Below the pieces are notes generated by a model that ran no database searches, had not been told where the DNA came from, and was given only the letters and a program-made list of their open reading frames with translations. From Phenylobacterium sp. (GTDB lineage Bacteria; Pseudomonadota; Alphaproteobacteria; Caulobacterales; Caulobacteraceae): 41,003 bases of DNA. Location: assembly GCF_016793225.1 (NCBI RefSeq), contig NZ_JAEUMN010000018.1, positions 1-41,003 on the forward strand. Reading direction: 5' to 3'. Positions 7,160 to 15,458 of this stretch are shown here, piece after piece (the stretch's first letter is position 1; every line of letters starts with the position of its first letter). Both the position numbers and the translations under genes were made by a program.

Positions 7160-8329
7160 ATGACCGACCTCTATCCCGACGCGCGCGAGCTGCTGGCCAG
7201 GCTGGTGAGCTTCGACACCACGTCGCGCGGGTCGAACCTGCCGCTGATCGCGTGGGTCGAGGGCTACCTCGACGACCTGAAGATCGCCCACCGCCGCGTC
7301 CCCAACGCCGACGGCACGAAGTCGAACCTGCTGGCGACCATCGGCCCGGCGATCGAGGGCGGCGTCGTGTTGTCGGGCCACACCGACGTGGTCCCGGTGG
7401 ACGGGCAGCCGTGGACGACCGACCCCTTCGCGGTCGTCGAGGCCGACGGCCGGCTCTACGGGCGCGGGACCTGCGACATGAAGGGGTTCCTGGCGCTCGC
7501 CCTCGCCGCCGCCCCGGAACTCGCCCGCACCGCGCGACGGCCGGTGCATCTGGCCTTCTCGTACGACGAGGAGATCGGCTGCCTGGGCGCGCCGGCCATG
7601 ATCGAGGTGATCCGCCGCGAACTGCCGAAGCCCGCCCTCGTCGTCGTGGGCGAACCCACCGACATGGTGGCCGTGAACGGCCATAAGGGGATCGCCACCT
7701 TCCACGTGACCGTCACGGGGCGCGAGTGCCACTCCAGCCAGCCCCATCTGGGCGTCTCGGCCGTGATGGAGGCGGTGAAGCTGATGGCCGCGCTGAACGG
7801 GCTGGCCGGGCGGCTGCAGGACGAGGCCGACCCCGGCTCGCCCTTCACGCCGAAGGGGCCCTCCCTCACTATCGGGATGGTCAACGGCGGGACGGCGCAC
7901 AACATCATCGCGCGCGAGTGCCGCTTCGTGTTCGACGTCCGCTCGCCGGGACCCCGGACGCCGAAGGAGATCGTGGCGCCGTTCCTGGCCGAGGCCGAGG
8001 CCATGGACAAGGCGCTGAAGGCGCGCTTCCCCGAATGCGGCGTCGTCGTGGAGATGCGCACGGACGTGCCGCCGTTCGTCCCCGAACGCGACGGCCCGGC
8101 CGAGGCCTTCGCCCGGCGGCTCGCCGGCGACAACGGCCCGCCGCGCGTGGTGGCCTACGCCGCCGAGGCGGGCCAGTTCCAGCAGGCCGGTTTCTCCACC
8201 GTGATCTGCGGCCCCGGCTCCATCGACCAGGCCCACCAGCCGAACGAGTACGTCGAGGTGAGCCAGATGCAGCGCGGCGCGCAGTTCATGCGCCGCCTGA
8301 TCGAGTGGGCCGCGGCCGAAGAGGCCTGA
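7160..8329 (+). CDS. argE: Acetylornithine deacetylase (M20 family)
   Basis: A 389-residue zinc amidohydrolase that releases ornithine from N-acetylornithine in arginine synthesis. M20 signatures are complete: GHTDVVPVDGQPW (first His ligand), GRGTCDMKGF (bridging Asp), YDEEIGCLG (catalytic Glu pair), VGEPTDM, a dimerisation domain with GRECHSSQP, and the final His ligand in SIDQAHQPNEYV. Length is typical. The 3' end overlaps the convergent glycosyltransferase gene by 44 bp, an unusually long 3'-3' overlap. Succinyl-diaminopimelate desuccinylase is the close relative to exclude, but PVDGQPWTTDPF and the overall form favour ArgE. Confidence 0.88.
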   Translation: MTDLYPDARELLARLVSFDTTSRGSNLPLIAWVEGYLDDLKIAHRRVPNADGTKSNLLATIGPAIEGGVVLSGHTDVVPVDGQPWTTDPFAVVEADGRLYGRGTCDMKGFLALALAAAPELARTARRPVHLAFSYDEEIGCLGAPAMIEVIRRELPKPALVVVGEPTDMVAVNGHKGIATFHVTVTGRECHSSQPHLGVSAVMEAVKLMAALNGLAGRLQDEADPGSPFTPKGPSLTIGMVNGGTAHNIIARECRFVFDVRSPGPRTPKEIVAPFLAEAEAMDKALKARFPECGVVVEMRTDVPPFVPERDGPAEAFARRLAGDNGPPRVVAYAAEAGQFQQAGFSTVICGPGSIDQAHQPNEYVEVSQMQRGAQFMRRLIEWAAAEEA

Positions 8330-9338
8330 TCACGGGCCGGCGTCCGGACAGGTCGCGCGGATTCCAGGTCATGGCGCGGGCGATCTCGCCCAGGGTGGCG
8401 CGGCGCTGGGCCTGGACGCGCCGCCGCGCGCGGAACATGGCCGGGGCCCCGGCGAAGGCCGCCCGCACCGCCCGCAGGATCAGCCGGATGTGCGGCCGGT
8501 TCTCGCGCCGCAGGTAGATCAGGACCAGCGCCATCAGGTGCAGCGGCACGACCAGCGGCAGGAGCGGGGCCGGCGTGTTCTTGAACAGCACCCAGAACCG
8601 GTTGCGTGTGCCGTGGAAGACGGCGAACTCCGACTTGCGCCCGCCGGTGGACGCCGAGCCGACATGGCGGATGGTCGCCGCCGGGACCAGCAGCGTCGGC
8701 TCCCCCGCGAGCTGCAGACGGTAGCCCAGGTCGACGTCCTCGCCGTAGCAGAAGAAGGCCTCGTCGAAGCCGCCGAGGCGCAGGAAGAGCTCGCGGTCGA
8801 TCATCATCGCCGCGCCGCAGGGGCTGAACACCTCGCCCTCGCGCGCCTGGCCGCGGTCGGGGTTGAGGTAGCCGCCGCGGTAGGGGATGCCGGTGATGCT
8901 CATCACGTCGCCCAGGCCGTCCAGCAGCCCGGGATCCTCGGCCACCACCTGGCGCGAGGTGAAGGCCCGGACGTCCGGATGCCGCCCGGCCGCCGCCATC
9001 AGCCCCGCCAACCAGTCGGGCTCGGCGTAGGCGTCGGGGTTCAGGAGCACGTACCATCGCCCCCGCCCCTCCCGCGCGCCCTGGTTGCCCGCGCCGGTGA
9101 AGCCGAGGTTTTCCGGGTTGCGGATCAGCCGCGCGCCGGCGTGCGACCGGACGAACGCCTCCGCGATCGCCGCGTCGCCCGGGTCGGGGGAGGCGTTGTC
9201 GATGATCAGCGTCTCGAAGTCGCGGAAGGCCTGGGCGCCCAGGTGCTGCAGACAGGCGCGCAGCGTCGGTCCCGAGTTGTAGGCGATGACGCACACCGTG
9301 GCGGCGGGGGCCTTGTCATCGCTCGGTCCGTGCGCCAT
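8286..9338 (-). CDS. Glycosyltransferase family 2
   Basis: A 350-residue GT-A glycosyltransferase. ATVCVIAYNSGPTLRACLQHL opens the nucleotide-binding fold. LIIDNASPDPGD, ENLGFTGAGNQGA and YVLLNPDAY (the metal-binding DxD position) follow, then GEDVDLGYRLQLAG (acceptor site ED). The C-terminal region has a moderately hydrophobic stretch (LLPLVVPLHLMALVLIYL) that may associate with the membrane, followed by a basic tail. These features match rhamnosyl-type GT2 enzymes (WbbL-like). It is divergent from rfbC, a dTDP-rhamnose pathway gene, with only 32 bp between the start codons, so a link to rhamnose-containing glycan is plausible. Confidence 0.88.
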   Translation of the reverse strand: MAHGPSDDKAPAATVCVIAYNSGPTLRACLQHLGAQAFRDFETLIIDNASPDPGDAAIAEAFVRSHAGARLIRNPENLGFTGAGNQGAREGRGRWYVLLNPDAYAEPDWLAGLMAAAGRHPDVRAFTSRQVVAEDPGLLDGLGDVMSITGIPYRGGYLNPDRGQAREGEVFSPCGAAMMIDRELFLRLGGFDEAFFCYGEDVDLGYRLQLAGEPTLLVPAATIRHVGSASTGGRKSEFAVFHGTRNRFWVLFKNTPAPLLPLVVPLHLMALVLIYLRRENRPHIRLILRAVRAAFAGAPAMFRARRRVQAQRRATLGEIARAMTWNPRDLSGRRPVIRPLRPRPTRSGGA

Positions 9339-9370
9339 GCGAGCGCTTCACCTGTCCTGCTGGAATCGAA

Positions 9371-9925
9371 ATGACGACGATCACGCCGCTCGCCATCCCC
9401 GACGTCCTGCTTATCACGCCCAAGCGTCATGGCGATGCGCGCGGCTGGTTCGCCGAGACGTGGAGTCAGAAGGCGCTGGCCGGCAGCGTCGCCGACACGA
9501 CGTTCGTGCAGGACAACCAGGCCTTCAGCGCCGCGAAGGGCACCCTGCGCGGCCTGCATTTCCAGCTGGCCCCGAACGCGCAGGGCAAGCTGATCCGGGC
9601 GCTGCGGGGCGCGATCTTCGACGTGGCCGTCGACATCCGCGCCGGCTCGCCCACCTACGGGCGGTGGGTCTCGGCCGAGCTCACCGCCGAGGGCGGCGAG
9701 CAGCTGTGGGTGCCCCGGGGCTTCGCCCACGGCTACTGCACGATCACCGACGACTGCGAGATCTTCTACAAGGTCGACGGGCCCTACGCCCCGCAGAGCG
9801 AGGGCGGGATCATCTGGAACGACCCGGACCTCGCGATCCCCTGGCCGGTGGCGGGCGAGCCGATCCTCTCCGGCAAGGACCAGGTCCTGCCCCGCCTGAA
9901 GGACCTGGACCCCGTCGCTTTCTGA
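9371..9925 (+). CDS. rfbC: dTDP-4-dehydrorhamnose 3,5-epimerase
   Basis: A 184-residue cupin epimerase that makes dTDP-4-dehydro-L-rhamnose. Family marks are RGWFAETW, FVQDNQAFS, GTLRGLHFQ (catalytic His), VDIRAGSPTYGRW, VPRGFAHGYC, and YAPQSEGGIIWNDPDLAIPWP. Length matches RmlC. The companion genes rmlA, rmlB and rmlD are not in the window. It is divergent from a GT2 glycosyltransferase and is followed by a palindromic repeat at 9948-9984. Confidence 0.93.
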   Translation: MTTITPLAIPDVLLITPKRHGDARGWFAETWSQKALAGSVADTTFVQDNQAFSAAKGTLRGLHFQLAPNAQGKLIRALRGAIFDVAVDIRAGSPTYGRWVSAELTAEGGEQLWVPRGFAHGYCTITDDCEIFYKVDGPYAPQSEGGIIWNDPDLAIPWPVAGEPILSGKDQVLPRLKDLDPVAF

Positions 9926-9947
9926 AGGGCTGCTCTCAACCGGGCTG

Positions 9948-9984
9948 TCATCCCGGTTTCGCCGCAGGGCGAAGACCGGGACCC
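9948..9984. repeat. Dispersed palindromic repeat, single unit
   Basis: It begins GTCATCCCGG like the doublet at 2380-2505. TCCCGGT-TTCGCC pairs with GGCGAA-GACCGGGA around a GCAG loop, with a small bulge. It sits 22 bp after the rfbC stop, before the convergent queG gene. It may help end or protect the rfbC transcript. Confidence 0.75.
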
Positions 9985-10076
9985 ATACGCGCCCGATGGC
10001 GGAGGCGGCCCGCGGCGTCGCCGCCGCGCCTCGCTGATCTAGAGATCCCCGTGGTACGCGGGCGCGGAACCCGGCA

Positions 10077-11216
10077 TCACAGCGGCGTCCACTCCTCCTG
10101 CACCCCGGCGTCGGGCTCCTGGGCCAGACGCGCGGCCCGCAGCGCCGCGAACGTCTCGGCCGGCAGCAGCCGCGACAGCGCCCAGACCGCCGCGCCCCGC
10201 ACCAGCGGGGCCGGGTCGTCCAGCAGCCGCTCGGCCTCCGCCGCCAGCCTCGGCTCCCCCGAGTTGCCGATGGCGTAGAGGACGTTGCGGAGGAAGCGGT
10301 CGCGGCCGATGCGCTTGACCGGGCTCTTGCGGAACAGCTCGCGGAACGCCGCATCGTCCAGCCGGGCCAGCTCGGCCAGGGTCGGCGACCGCAGCGCCGC
10401 CCGCGCCGCCAGCTTCTGTTCGCGCGCGGTCGTCGCGAACTTGTTCCATGGACAGACCGCCAGGCAGTCGTCGCAGCCGTAGATGCGGTTGCCCAGGGCC
10501 TCGCGGAACGCCCGCGGGACCGGGCCCTTGAGTTCGATGGTCAGGTAGCTGATGCAGCGCCGCGCATCGAGCTGGAACGGCGCGGGAAAGGCGTTGGTGG
10601 GGCAGACGTCCAGGCACGCCCGGCAGGTCCCGCAGGTCGTCGGCTCGGGCGGGTCGGGCGAAAGCTCCAGCGTGGTCAGGATCGAGCCCAGGAACAGCCA
10701 CGAGCCGAACTCGCGGCTCACCAGGTTGGTGTGCTTGCCCTGCCAGCCGGCGCCGGCGCGCTCCGCCAGGGGCTTCTCGAGCAGGGGCGCGGTGTCGACG
10801 AACACCTTCAGCTCGCCGCCGAACCTGTGCTGCAGCCATCCGCCCAGCCGCTTGAGCCGCCCCTTGATGACCTCGTGGTAGTCGTCGCCCTGGGCGTAGA
10901 CGCTGATCGCGCCGCGGTCGGGCCGCGCCAGGATCTCCAGCGGATCGCGGTCGGGGCCGTAGTTCACGCCCAGCACGATCGCCGAGCGCGCGCCGGACCA
11001 CATCGCGCGGGGGTGCCGGTGCCGCGCGGCGGTCTCGGCCATCCAGGTCATCTCGCCGTGGCGCCCGGCGCCCACGAAGTCCATCAGCCGATCGCCGGCC
11101 GGCCAGGCCTCGTCGATGTCGGTGAAGCGGCAGAGGTCGAAGCCGAGGGCCAGCGCCTCGGCGCGGATCGGGTCGCGCGGGTCCGGGCTGGCGCGCTCAG
11201 AAATCGAGGTCGTCAT
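10077..11216 (-). CDS. queG: Epoxyqueuosine reductase
   Basis: A 379-residue cobalamin and iron-sulfur enzyme that reduces epoxyqueuosine to queuosine at the tRNA wobble position. The N-terminal domain has [13 protein letters not shown] and [27 protein letters not shown] and [19 protein letters not shown] are typical QueG segments. Two 4Fe-4S clusters are formed by [12 protein letters not shown] and [18 protein letters not shown]-like helical C-terminus follows (about 300-379). Its start overlaps the upstream GST gene by 20 bp, so the two are translated from one mRNA. Confidence 0.95.
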   Translation of the reverse strand: MTTSISERASPDPRDPIRAEALALGFDLCRFTDIDEAWPAGDRLMDFVGAGRHGEMTWMAETAARHRHPRAMWSGARSAIVLGVNYGPDRDPLEILARPDRGAISVYAQGDDYHEVIKGRLKRLGGWLQHRFGGELKVFVDTAPLLEKPLAERAGAGWQGKHTNLVSREFGSWLFLGSILTTLELSPDPPEPTTCGTCRACLDVCPTNAFPAPFQLDARRCISYLTIELKGPVPRAFREALGNRIYGCDDCLAVCPWNKFATTAREQKLAARAALRSPTLAELARLDDAAFRELFRKSPVKRIGRDRFLRNVLYAIGNSGEPRLAAEAERLLDDPAPLVRGAAVWALSRLLPAETFAALRAARLAQEPDAGVQEEWTPL

Positions 11217-11889
11217 AGTGCCCGGCCGGGTGCAGGCCCGGCCAGCGGTCCGACAGGAGCGGCCGGAACGCCGGCCGCGACTTGAGCTTCATGTACCAGG
11301 TCTTCACCGCCGGGAAATCGCGCCAGGGCATGTCGCCGAAGTAGTCGATGACCGATATGTGGGCCGCCGCGGCGAAGTCCGCCAGCGACAGGCGCTTTCC
11401 GGCGAGCCACTCGCGCGCCTGCAGCAGGTCGTCCAGCATGAAGAGGTGCGACTTCAGCCCGTCGCGCCCCTGGCGCAGGTTCGACAGGTCGGGCGGGCCC
11501 AGGCTGAGCAGCCGCTTCTCGATCTTCTCGTGAAGGATGTAGGCCGAGGCCTCGAACTCGAACTTGCGGTCGAACCAGGTGAGCAGCCGGCGCGCCTCGG
11601 CCCGCTCGGCCGGGTCCGCGCCGAGCAGCGCGGGGTCGGGATAGGTCTCCTCGAGATGGTCGAGGATGGCGCGGGTCTCGCAGAGCACGAGGGGCTGGCC
11701 CCCGCCCTGCGGCGCCTCCACCAGCACCGGCACCATGCCCGACGGGTTCAGCCGCGTGAGCTCCTTCGGTCGCTCCCAGTAGCGGGTCGGCGCGTCGGCG
11801 AACGCCAGCCGCTTCTCGCCCAGGGCGAGCCGCACCTGGCGCGAGGCCGGGTCGAGCGGGAAGTGGTAGAGGGTGCGGTCGATGGTCAT
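11197..11889 (-). CDS. Glutathione S-transferase family protein
   Basis: A 230-residue protein. The N-terminal thioredoxin-like domain has [22 protein letters not shown], the cis-Pro region GMVPVLVE, and [12 protein letters not shown], where glutathione is bound. The C-terminal helical domain contains [20 protein letters not shown], the N-capping-box region of GSTs. The first loop has Ser rather than Cys or Tyr at the likely catalytic position. The substrate is unknown. It overlaps queG by 20 bp, with no obvious functional tie. Confidence 0.85.
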   Translation of the reverse strand: MTIDRTLYHFPLDPASRQVRLALGEKRLAFADAPTRYWERPKELTRLNPSGMVPVLVEAPQGGGQPLVLCETRAILDHLEETYPDPALLGADPAERAEARRLLTWFDRKFEFEASAYILHEKIEKRLLSLGPPDLSNLRQGRDGLKSHLFMLDDLLQAREWLAGKRLSLADFAAAAHISVIDYFGDMPWRDFPAVKTWYMKLKSRPAFRPLLSDRWPGLHPAGHYDDLDF

Positions 11890-12033
11890 GGCGGCTTCTG
11901 GCGGCGCGCTTCCATAGGCGAATCAGAAGGCGACCAACAGACGCCGCGGGGATTAAGGGCGCGTTTACTGTGTCGCGGGTGGCGGCTTGAGCCAGATCAC
12001 GCCCCTCCCGGCGGCTCGGTGTAGACTGCGGCC

Positions 12034-13026
12034 ATGCTCGGCATGGTGCTCAAGACGCCCCGCCATCCCCTCGTGGCCGAGGCGCTCCCGGACCCTGAGC
12101 CGGGACCTGGGGAACTGCGGCTGCGCATCCGCGCCTGCGGCGTGTGCCGCACTGACCTCCACATCGCGGACGGCGAGCTCGAGCCGCGCCGCGCCGGCGT
12201 CATCCCCGGGCACGAGATCGTCGGCGTCGTCGACGCGATCGGGCCGGGGGTGACGGGCGTCACCCTCGGGGAGCGACGTGGCGCGCCCTGGCTGGGCGGC
12301 GCCTGCGGCACCTGCCGCTACTGCCGCGAGGGCCGCGAGAATCTCTGTGACGCGCCCGAGTTCACCGGCTGGACCCGCGACGGAGGCTACGCCGAGGCCG
12401 TCGTTGCGCGCGCCGATTTCACCTTCCCGTTGCCTGAGGGCCTGTCGGACGTCGACGCCGCGCCGCTGCTCTGCGCGGGCCTGATCGGGTTCCGCGCCTG
12501 GCGCATGGCCTGCGAGGGCGGCGGCGTGCAGCGGCTCGGGCTGTACGGCTTCGGCGCGGCCGCGCATCTGCTGGCCCAGCTGGCCATCCACGAGGGCCAG
12601 GCCGTCTACGCCTTCACCCGCCACGGCGACGAGCCGGCCCAGCGTCTGGCGCGCGAGCTCGGCTGCGTCTGGGCCGGGCCCTCCGAGGCGCGCCCGCCCG
12701 ACGAGCTGGACGCCGCCATCCTGTTCGCCCCGGTGGGAGACCTGGTCCCGCTGGCGCTGGCCGCGGTGCGCAAGGGCGGGTCGGTCGTATGCGGCGGCAT
12801 CCACATGAGCGACATCCCGCGGTTCGCCTACGACCTCCTGTGGGGCGAGCGGCGCCTGGTGTCGGTGGCCAACCTCACCCGCCAGGACGCCATCGACTAC
12901 CTGCCGCGGGCGGTGGCGGACGGCGTGCGGGCGCACGTGACCGCCTATCCGCTGGCCGAGGCCAACGCCGCCCTCGACGACCTGCGCGCCGGCCGCGTGG
13001 TGGGCGCCGCCGTCCTGACGCCGTAG
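12034..13026 (+). CDS. Zinc-dependent alcohol dehydrogenase
   Basis: A 330-residue medium-chain dehydrogenase. Catalytic-zinc residues lie in ACGVCRTDLH (C38) and PGHE (H60-E61). The structural zinc site C91, C94, C97 and C105 is complete. The Rossmann turn reads LYGFGAAAHL. The C-terminal part has GGSVVCGGIHMSDIP and SVANLTRQDA, resembling the AdhA-like subgroup of zinc-binding alcohol dehydrogenases. It oxidises alcohols or reduces aldehydes with NAD(P); the substrate is unknown. It stands alone and converges on citrate synthase with a 7-bp gap. Upstream, TTAA-N7-TTTAC at 11953-11968 is one base from a CtrA box. Confidence 0.88.
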   Translation: MLGMVLKTPRHPLVAEALPDPEPGPGELRLRIRACGVCRTDLHIADGELEPRRAGVIPGHEIVGVVDAIGPGVTGVTLGERRGAPWLGGACGTCRYCREGRENLCDAPEFTGWTRDGGYAEAVVARADFTFPLPEGLSDVDAAPLLCAGLIGFRAWRMACEGGGVQRLGLYGFGAAAHLLAQLAIHEGQAVYAFTRHGDEPAQRLARELGCVWAGPSEARPPDELDAAILFAPVGDLVPLALAAVRKGGSVVCGGIHMSDIPRFAYDLLWGERRLVSVANLTRQDAIDYLPRAVADGVRAHVTAYPLAEANAALDDLRAGRVVGAAVLTP

Positions 13027-13033
13027 CGCGGCC

Positions 13034-14128
13034 TCAGGCCGCCTTGCGCGGCATCGGCCCCACGTAGACGCTGGCGGGCCGGATCAGGCGGCCGCCGGCC
13101 AGCTGCTCGCGGGCGTGGGCCAGCCAGCCGGCCACGCGGCCCATGGCGAAGACGCAGGTGAACGCGCTGGGCGGAAACGCGAGCGCCTCCAGCAGCAGCG
13201 CCGTGTAGAACTCGACGTTGGTCTGCAGGCTGCGGCTCGGCTTGCGCTCGCGCAGGATCGCCAGGGCCGCCGCCTCCACGGCCTCGGCGAACTCCAGCCG
13301 CCCCTGGCGCGCGTCCAGCCAGCGCACGGCCTGCTTCAGCGCGTCGGCGCGCGGGTCGCGCACCTTGTAGACCCGGTGGCCGAAGCCCATCAGCCGGTCG
13401 CCCCGATCCAGCGCCTGCTCGATCCAGGCGCGGGCGTTCGCGGGCTCGCCGATCTCGTCCAGCATGTCGATGATCGGCCCCGGCGCGCCGCCGTGCAGCG
13501 GGCCCTTCAGCGCGCTGATCCCGGCCAGCACCGCCGACGTCAGCCCCGCGCGGGTCGAGGCCACGACACGCGCCGCGAACGTCGAGGCGTTCAGGCCGTG
13601 GTCGCTGACCGTGACAAGGTAGGTGTCCAGGGCGTCCGCCTCGGCGTCGCCGGCGGGCGCGCCGCGCAGCATGCGAAGGACGTCGGCGGCGTGTCGCAGC
13701 GCGGGGTCGGGCGCCACCGGGGCTTCGCCGGCTTGCGCGCGGACCACCGCGGCGGTGAACACGGCCGGCGCGGCGACCAGGCGAAGGGCGGTCGCGGCGT
13801 CGTCGCCGTCGGCCAGCCGCGCGGTCAGCGCGCGCATCGCCTCGATGGGCGCACGGTCGAGCAGCCCCGTGTCCAGCGCGGCGACCTCTGCGAAGACCTC
13901 GGCGCGGGCCTGGCCCAGCGCGGCCGGGAGATCCGGCGGCAGGTCGTCGTAGAAGCCGCCCATCAGCAGGGCGACGAGGTCTTCGTAGCGCGTGCGGCCG
14001 GCCAGTTCGTCGAGCGAATAGCCGCGGATGATCAGGCGCCCCGCGGCGCCGTCGACCTCGCTCAGCACCGTGTGGGCGGCGATCACGCGCTCCAGTCCGT
14101 CGGAGCCATCGGTCAGCGGTTCGGTCAT
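13034..14128 (-). CDS. Citrate synthase/methylcitrate synthase family protein
   Basis: A 364-residue short citrate synthase. Catalytic histidines are present in LHGGAPG (H212) and GFGHRVYK (H251). The usual catalytic Asp of NVDF is Glu (E306 in TNVEFY). The frame extends upstream to 14203, but the ATG at 14128 is chosen because GGAG lies six bases before it and the upstream part runs through an AT-rich operator. It condenses acetyl-CoA or propionyl-CoA with oxaloacetate; which one cannot be read by eye. It is divergent from a DNA-binding citrate synthase homologue at 14209, and the shared 80-bp region holds a perfect palindrome. Confidence 0.88.
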   Translation of the reverse strand: MTEPLTDGSDGLERVIAAHTVLSEVDGAAGRLIIRGYSLDELAGRTRYEDLVALLMGGFYDDLPPDLPAALGQARAEVFAEVAALDTGLLDRAPIEAMRALTARLADGDDAATALRLVAAPAVFTAAVVRAQAGEAPVAPDPALRHAADVLRMLRGAPAGDAEADALDTYLVTVSDHGLNASTFAARVVASTRAGLTSAVLAGISALKGPLHGGAPGPIIDMLDEIGEPANARAWIEQALDRGDRLMGFGHRVYKVRDPRADALKQAVRWLDARQGRLEFAEAVEAAALAILRERKPSRSLQTNVEFYTALLLEALAFPPSAFTCVFAMGRVAGWLAHAREQLAGGRLIRPASVYVGPMPRKAA

Positions 14129-14186
14129 GGCTGTCTCCATCTCTCTTGTAAGGCGACGGAACAGCTGCGAAGCTAAGGCGTCAATC

Positions 14187-14203
14187 TTGATCAATATGAT
14201 CAA
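14187..14203. promoter_or_regulatory. Palindromic operator between divergent citrate synthase genes
   Basis: TTGATCA and TGATCAA are perfect complements around ATA. The site is AT-rich in a very GC-rich setting and ends 5 bp before the ATG at 14209. A candidate -10 hexamer TATGAT (14195-14200) lies inside it. No Shine-Dalgarno precedes the 14209 ATG, so that mRNA may be leaderless. The obvious candidate binder is the HTH domain of the protein at 14209, which would make this an autoregulatory and divergent control site. Binding is inferred. Confidence 0.6.
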
Positions 14204-14208
14204 TATAA

Positions 14209-15372
14209 ATGCCCCAGACGGACTGGATCGCCGCCGATGACGCCTGCGCCCGCCTGAAGGTGCGGCCGCAGACGCTGTACGCCTACGTCAGCCGCGGCCG
14301 CGTCAGCGTGCGGCCAGACCCCGGCGATCCCCGGCGCAGCCTCTACCGGGCGGCCGACATCGTGGCCCTCACCGAGAGGAAGAGCCGCAGCCGCAAGGTC
14401 TCGGACGTGGCGGCGGGCGCGATCAGCTGGGGCGAGCCCGTGCTGGCCTCGGAGATCACCACGGTGCAGGGAGGCCGCCTCTACTACCGGGGCCGCGACG
14501 CCATCCGCCTGGCCGAGACCGAGACCCTCGAGGCGGTGGCGCGGCTCCTTCGCGGGGGCCATGGCGCGGCGCTCAAGCAATCCGACCGCCCACGGCCGCC
14601 GCAGGCGGGCGACATGCGCAGCCGGGCGTTCCTGGCGCTCGCGGCCCGCGCGGCGGCCGATCCTCCCATGCGCGGGCGCGCGCCTCTGGCGCTCGCGGTG
14701 GAGGCGGCCACCCTGCTCGACGTCCTGACCGACGCCGTGGCCGGGGCGGTGGGCGGCGGGCCCATCCACAACCGGTTGGCGATGGCCTGGGGCCAGGGGC
14801 CGGGCGGGCCGGGGGCCGACCTCATCCGCCGCATCCTGGTGCTCGTGGCCGACCATGAGCTGAACGCCTCGGCGTTCGCGGCCCGGGTGGCCGCGTCCAC
14901 GGGCGCCAGCCTGTCCGCCGCCGCCCTGGCGGGGCTGGCCACGCTGTCGGGCCCACGCCACGGCGGGGCCACCGCGGCGGTCCGCCGCTTCGTCGCCGAA
15001 GCCGACGACCTTGGCCCGCGCGCGGCGATCCAGGCCCGGCTGGCGGACGACAGGGCCCTGCCCGGCTTCGGCCACAACCTGTATCCCGACGGCGACCCGC
15101 GCGCGGCCGCCCTGCTGGAGCGCTTCGCCCCGCCCGAGCCCCTCGCGCGCCTGCAGGCGCTGGTGGAGGCCACGACCGGCCAGGCCGCCAACGTGGACTT
15201 CGCCCTGCTCGCCGCCTGCGAGGCCCTGAGGCTGCCCGACGACGCGCCGTTCGCCCTGTTCGCCGTCGCCCGCTGCGCCGGCTGGATCGCCCACGCGATT
15301 GAGCAGGGCCAGTCCGACGCCCTGATCCGCCCGCGGGCGCGCTACGTGGGGCCCGAGCCCATGACGGACTGA
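14209..15372 (+). CDS. Citrate synthase family protein with N-terminal HTH DNA-binding domain
   Basis: A 387-residue fusion. Residues 1-60 form an excisionase/MerR-like winged helix (ADDACARLKVRPQTLYAYVS, then RRSLYRAADIVAL). Residues about 70-387 are a citrate synthase fold that keeps the catalytic triad: H251 (RHGG), H289 (GFGH) and D330 (NVD). This architecture is known in proteobacteria as citrate synthase family protein, beside a plain citrate synthase. It may be an active enzyme, a metabolite-sensing regulator, or both. It is divergent from citrate synthase at 13034-14128. Lack of a Shine-Dalgarno suggests low or leaderless translation. Confidence 0.85.
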   Translation: MPQTDWIAADDACARLKVRPQTLYAYVSRGRVSVRPDPGDPRRSLYRAADIVALTERKSRSRKVSDVAAGAISWGEPVLASEITTVQGGRLYYRGRDAIRLAETETLEAVARLLRGGHGAALKQSDRPRPPQAGDMRSRAFLALAARAAADPPMRGRAPLALAVEAATLLDVLTDAVAGAVGGGPIHNRLAMAWGQGPGGPGADLIRRILVLVADHELNASAFAARVAASTGASLSAAALAGLATLSGPRHGGATAAVRRFVAEADDLGPRAAIQARLADDRALPGFGHNLYPDGDPRAAALLERFAPPEPLARLQALVEATTGQAANVDFALLAACEALRLPDDAPFALFAVARCAGWIAHAIEQGQSDALIRPRARYVGPEPMTD

Positions 15373-15402
15373 CCGCCGCCCAGACCGCCGCCCAGGGGCG
15401 CT

Positions 15403-15431
15403 TTGAGATCGGCAGATTCGCAGCCTATGGT
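15403..15431 (+). promoter_or_regulatory. Probable sigma-70-type promoter for uppP
   Basis: TTGAGA (15403-15408) and TATGGT (15426-15431) are 17 bases apart, 27 bases before the GTG start of uppP. Each box has a partial match to consensus. This suits an independently expressed gene following the upstream citrate synthase stop. Confidence 0.5.
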
Positions 15432-15458
15432 CCGCGCCTGCGAAGCGGAGAGGTTTTC

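Noticed and set aside
11953-11968. TTAA-N7-TTTAC, near a CtrA-binding site, upstream of the alcohol dehydrogenase
   Set aside because: One mismatch and no second supporting element; kept only as a remark in the gene entry.
14158-14182. GGAAC-N16-CGTC upstream of the HTH-citrate synthase, resembling an EcfG promoter
   Set aside because: One mismatch in the conserved -10 (CGTC, not CGTT). Such near-matches also occur inside genes here, so it is weak.
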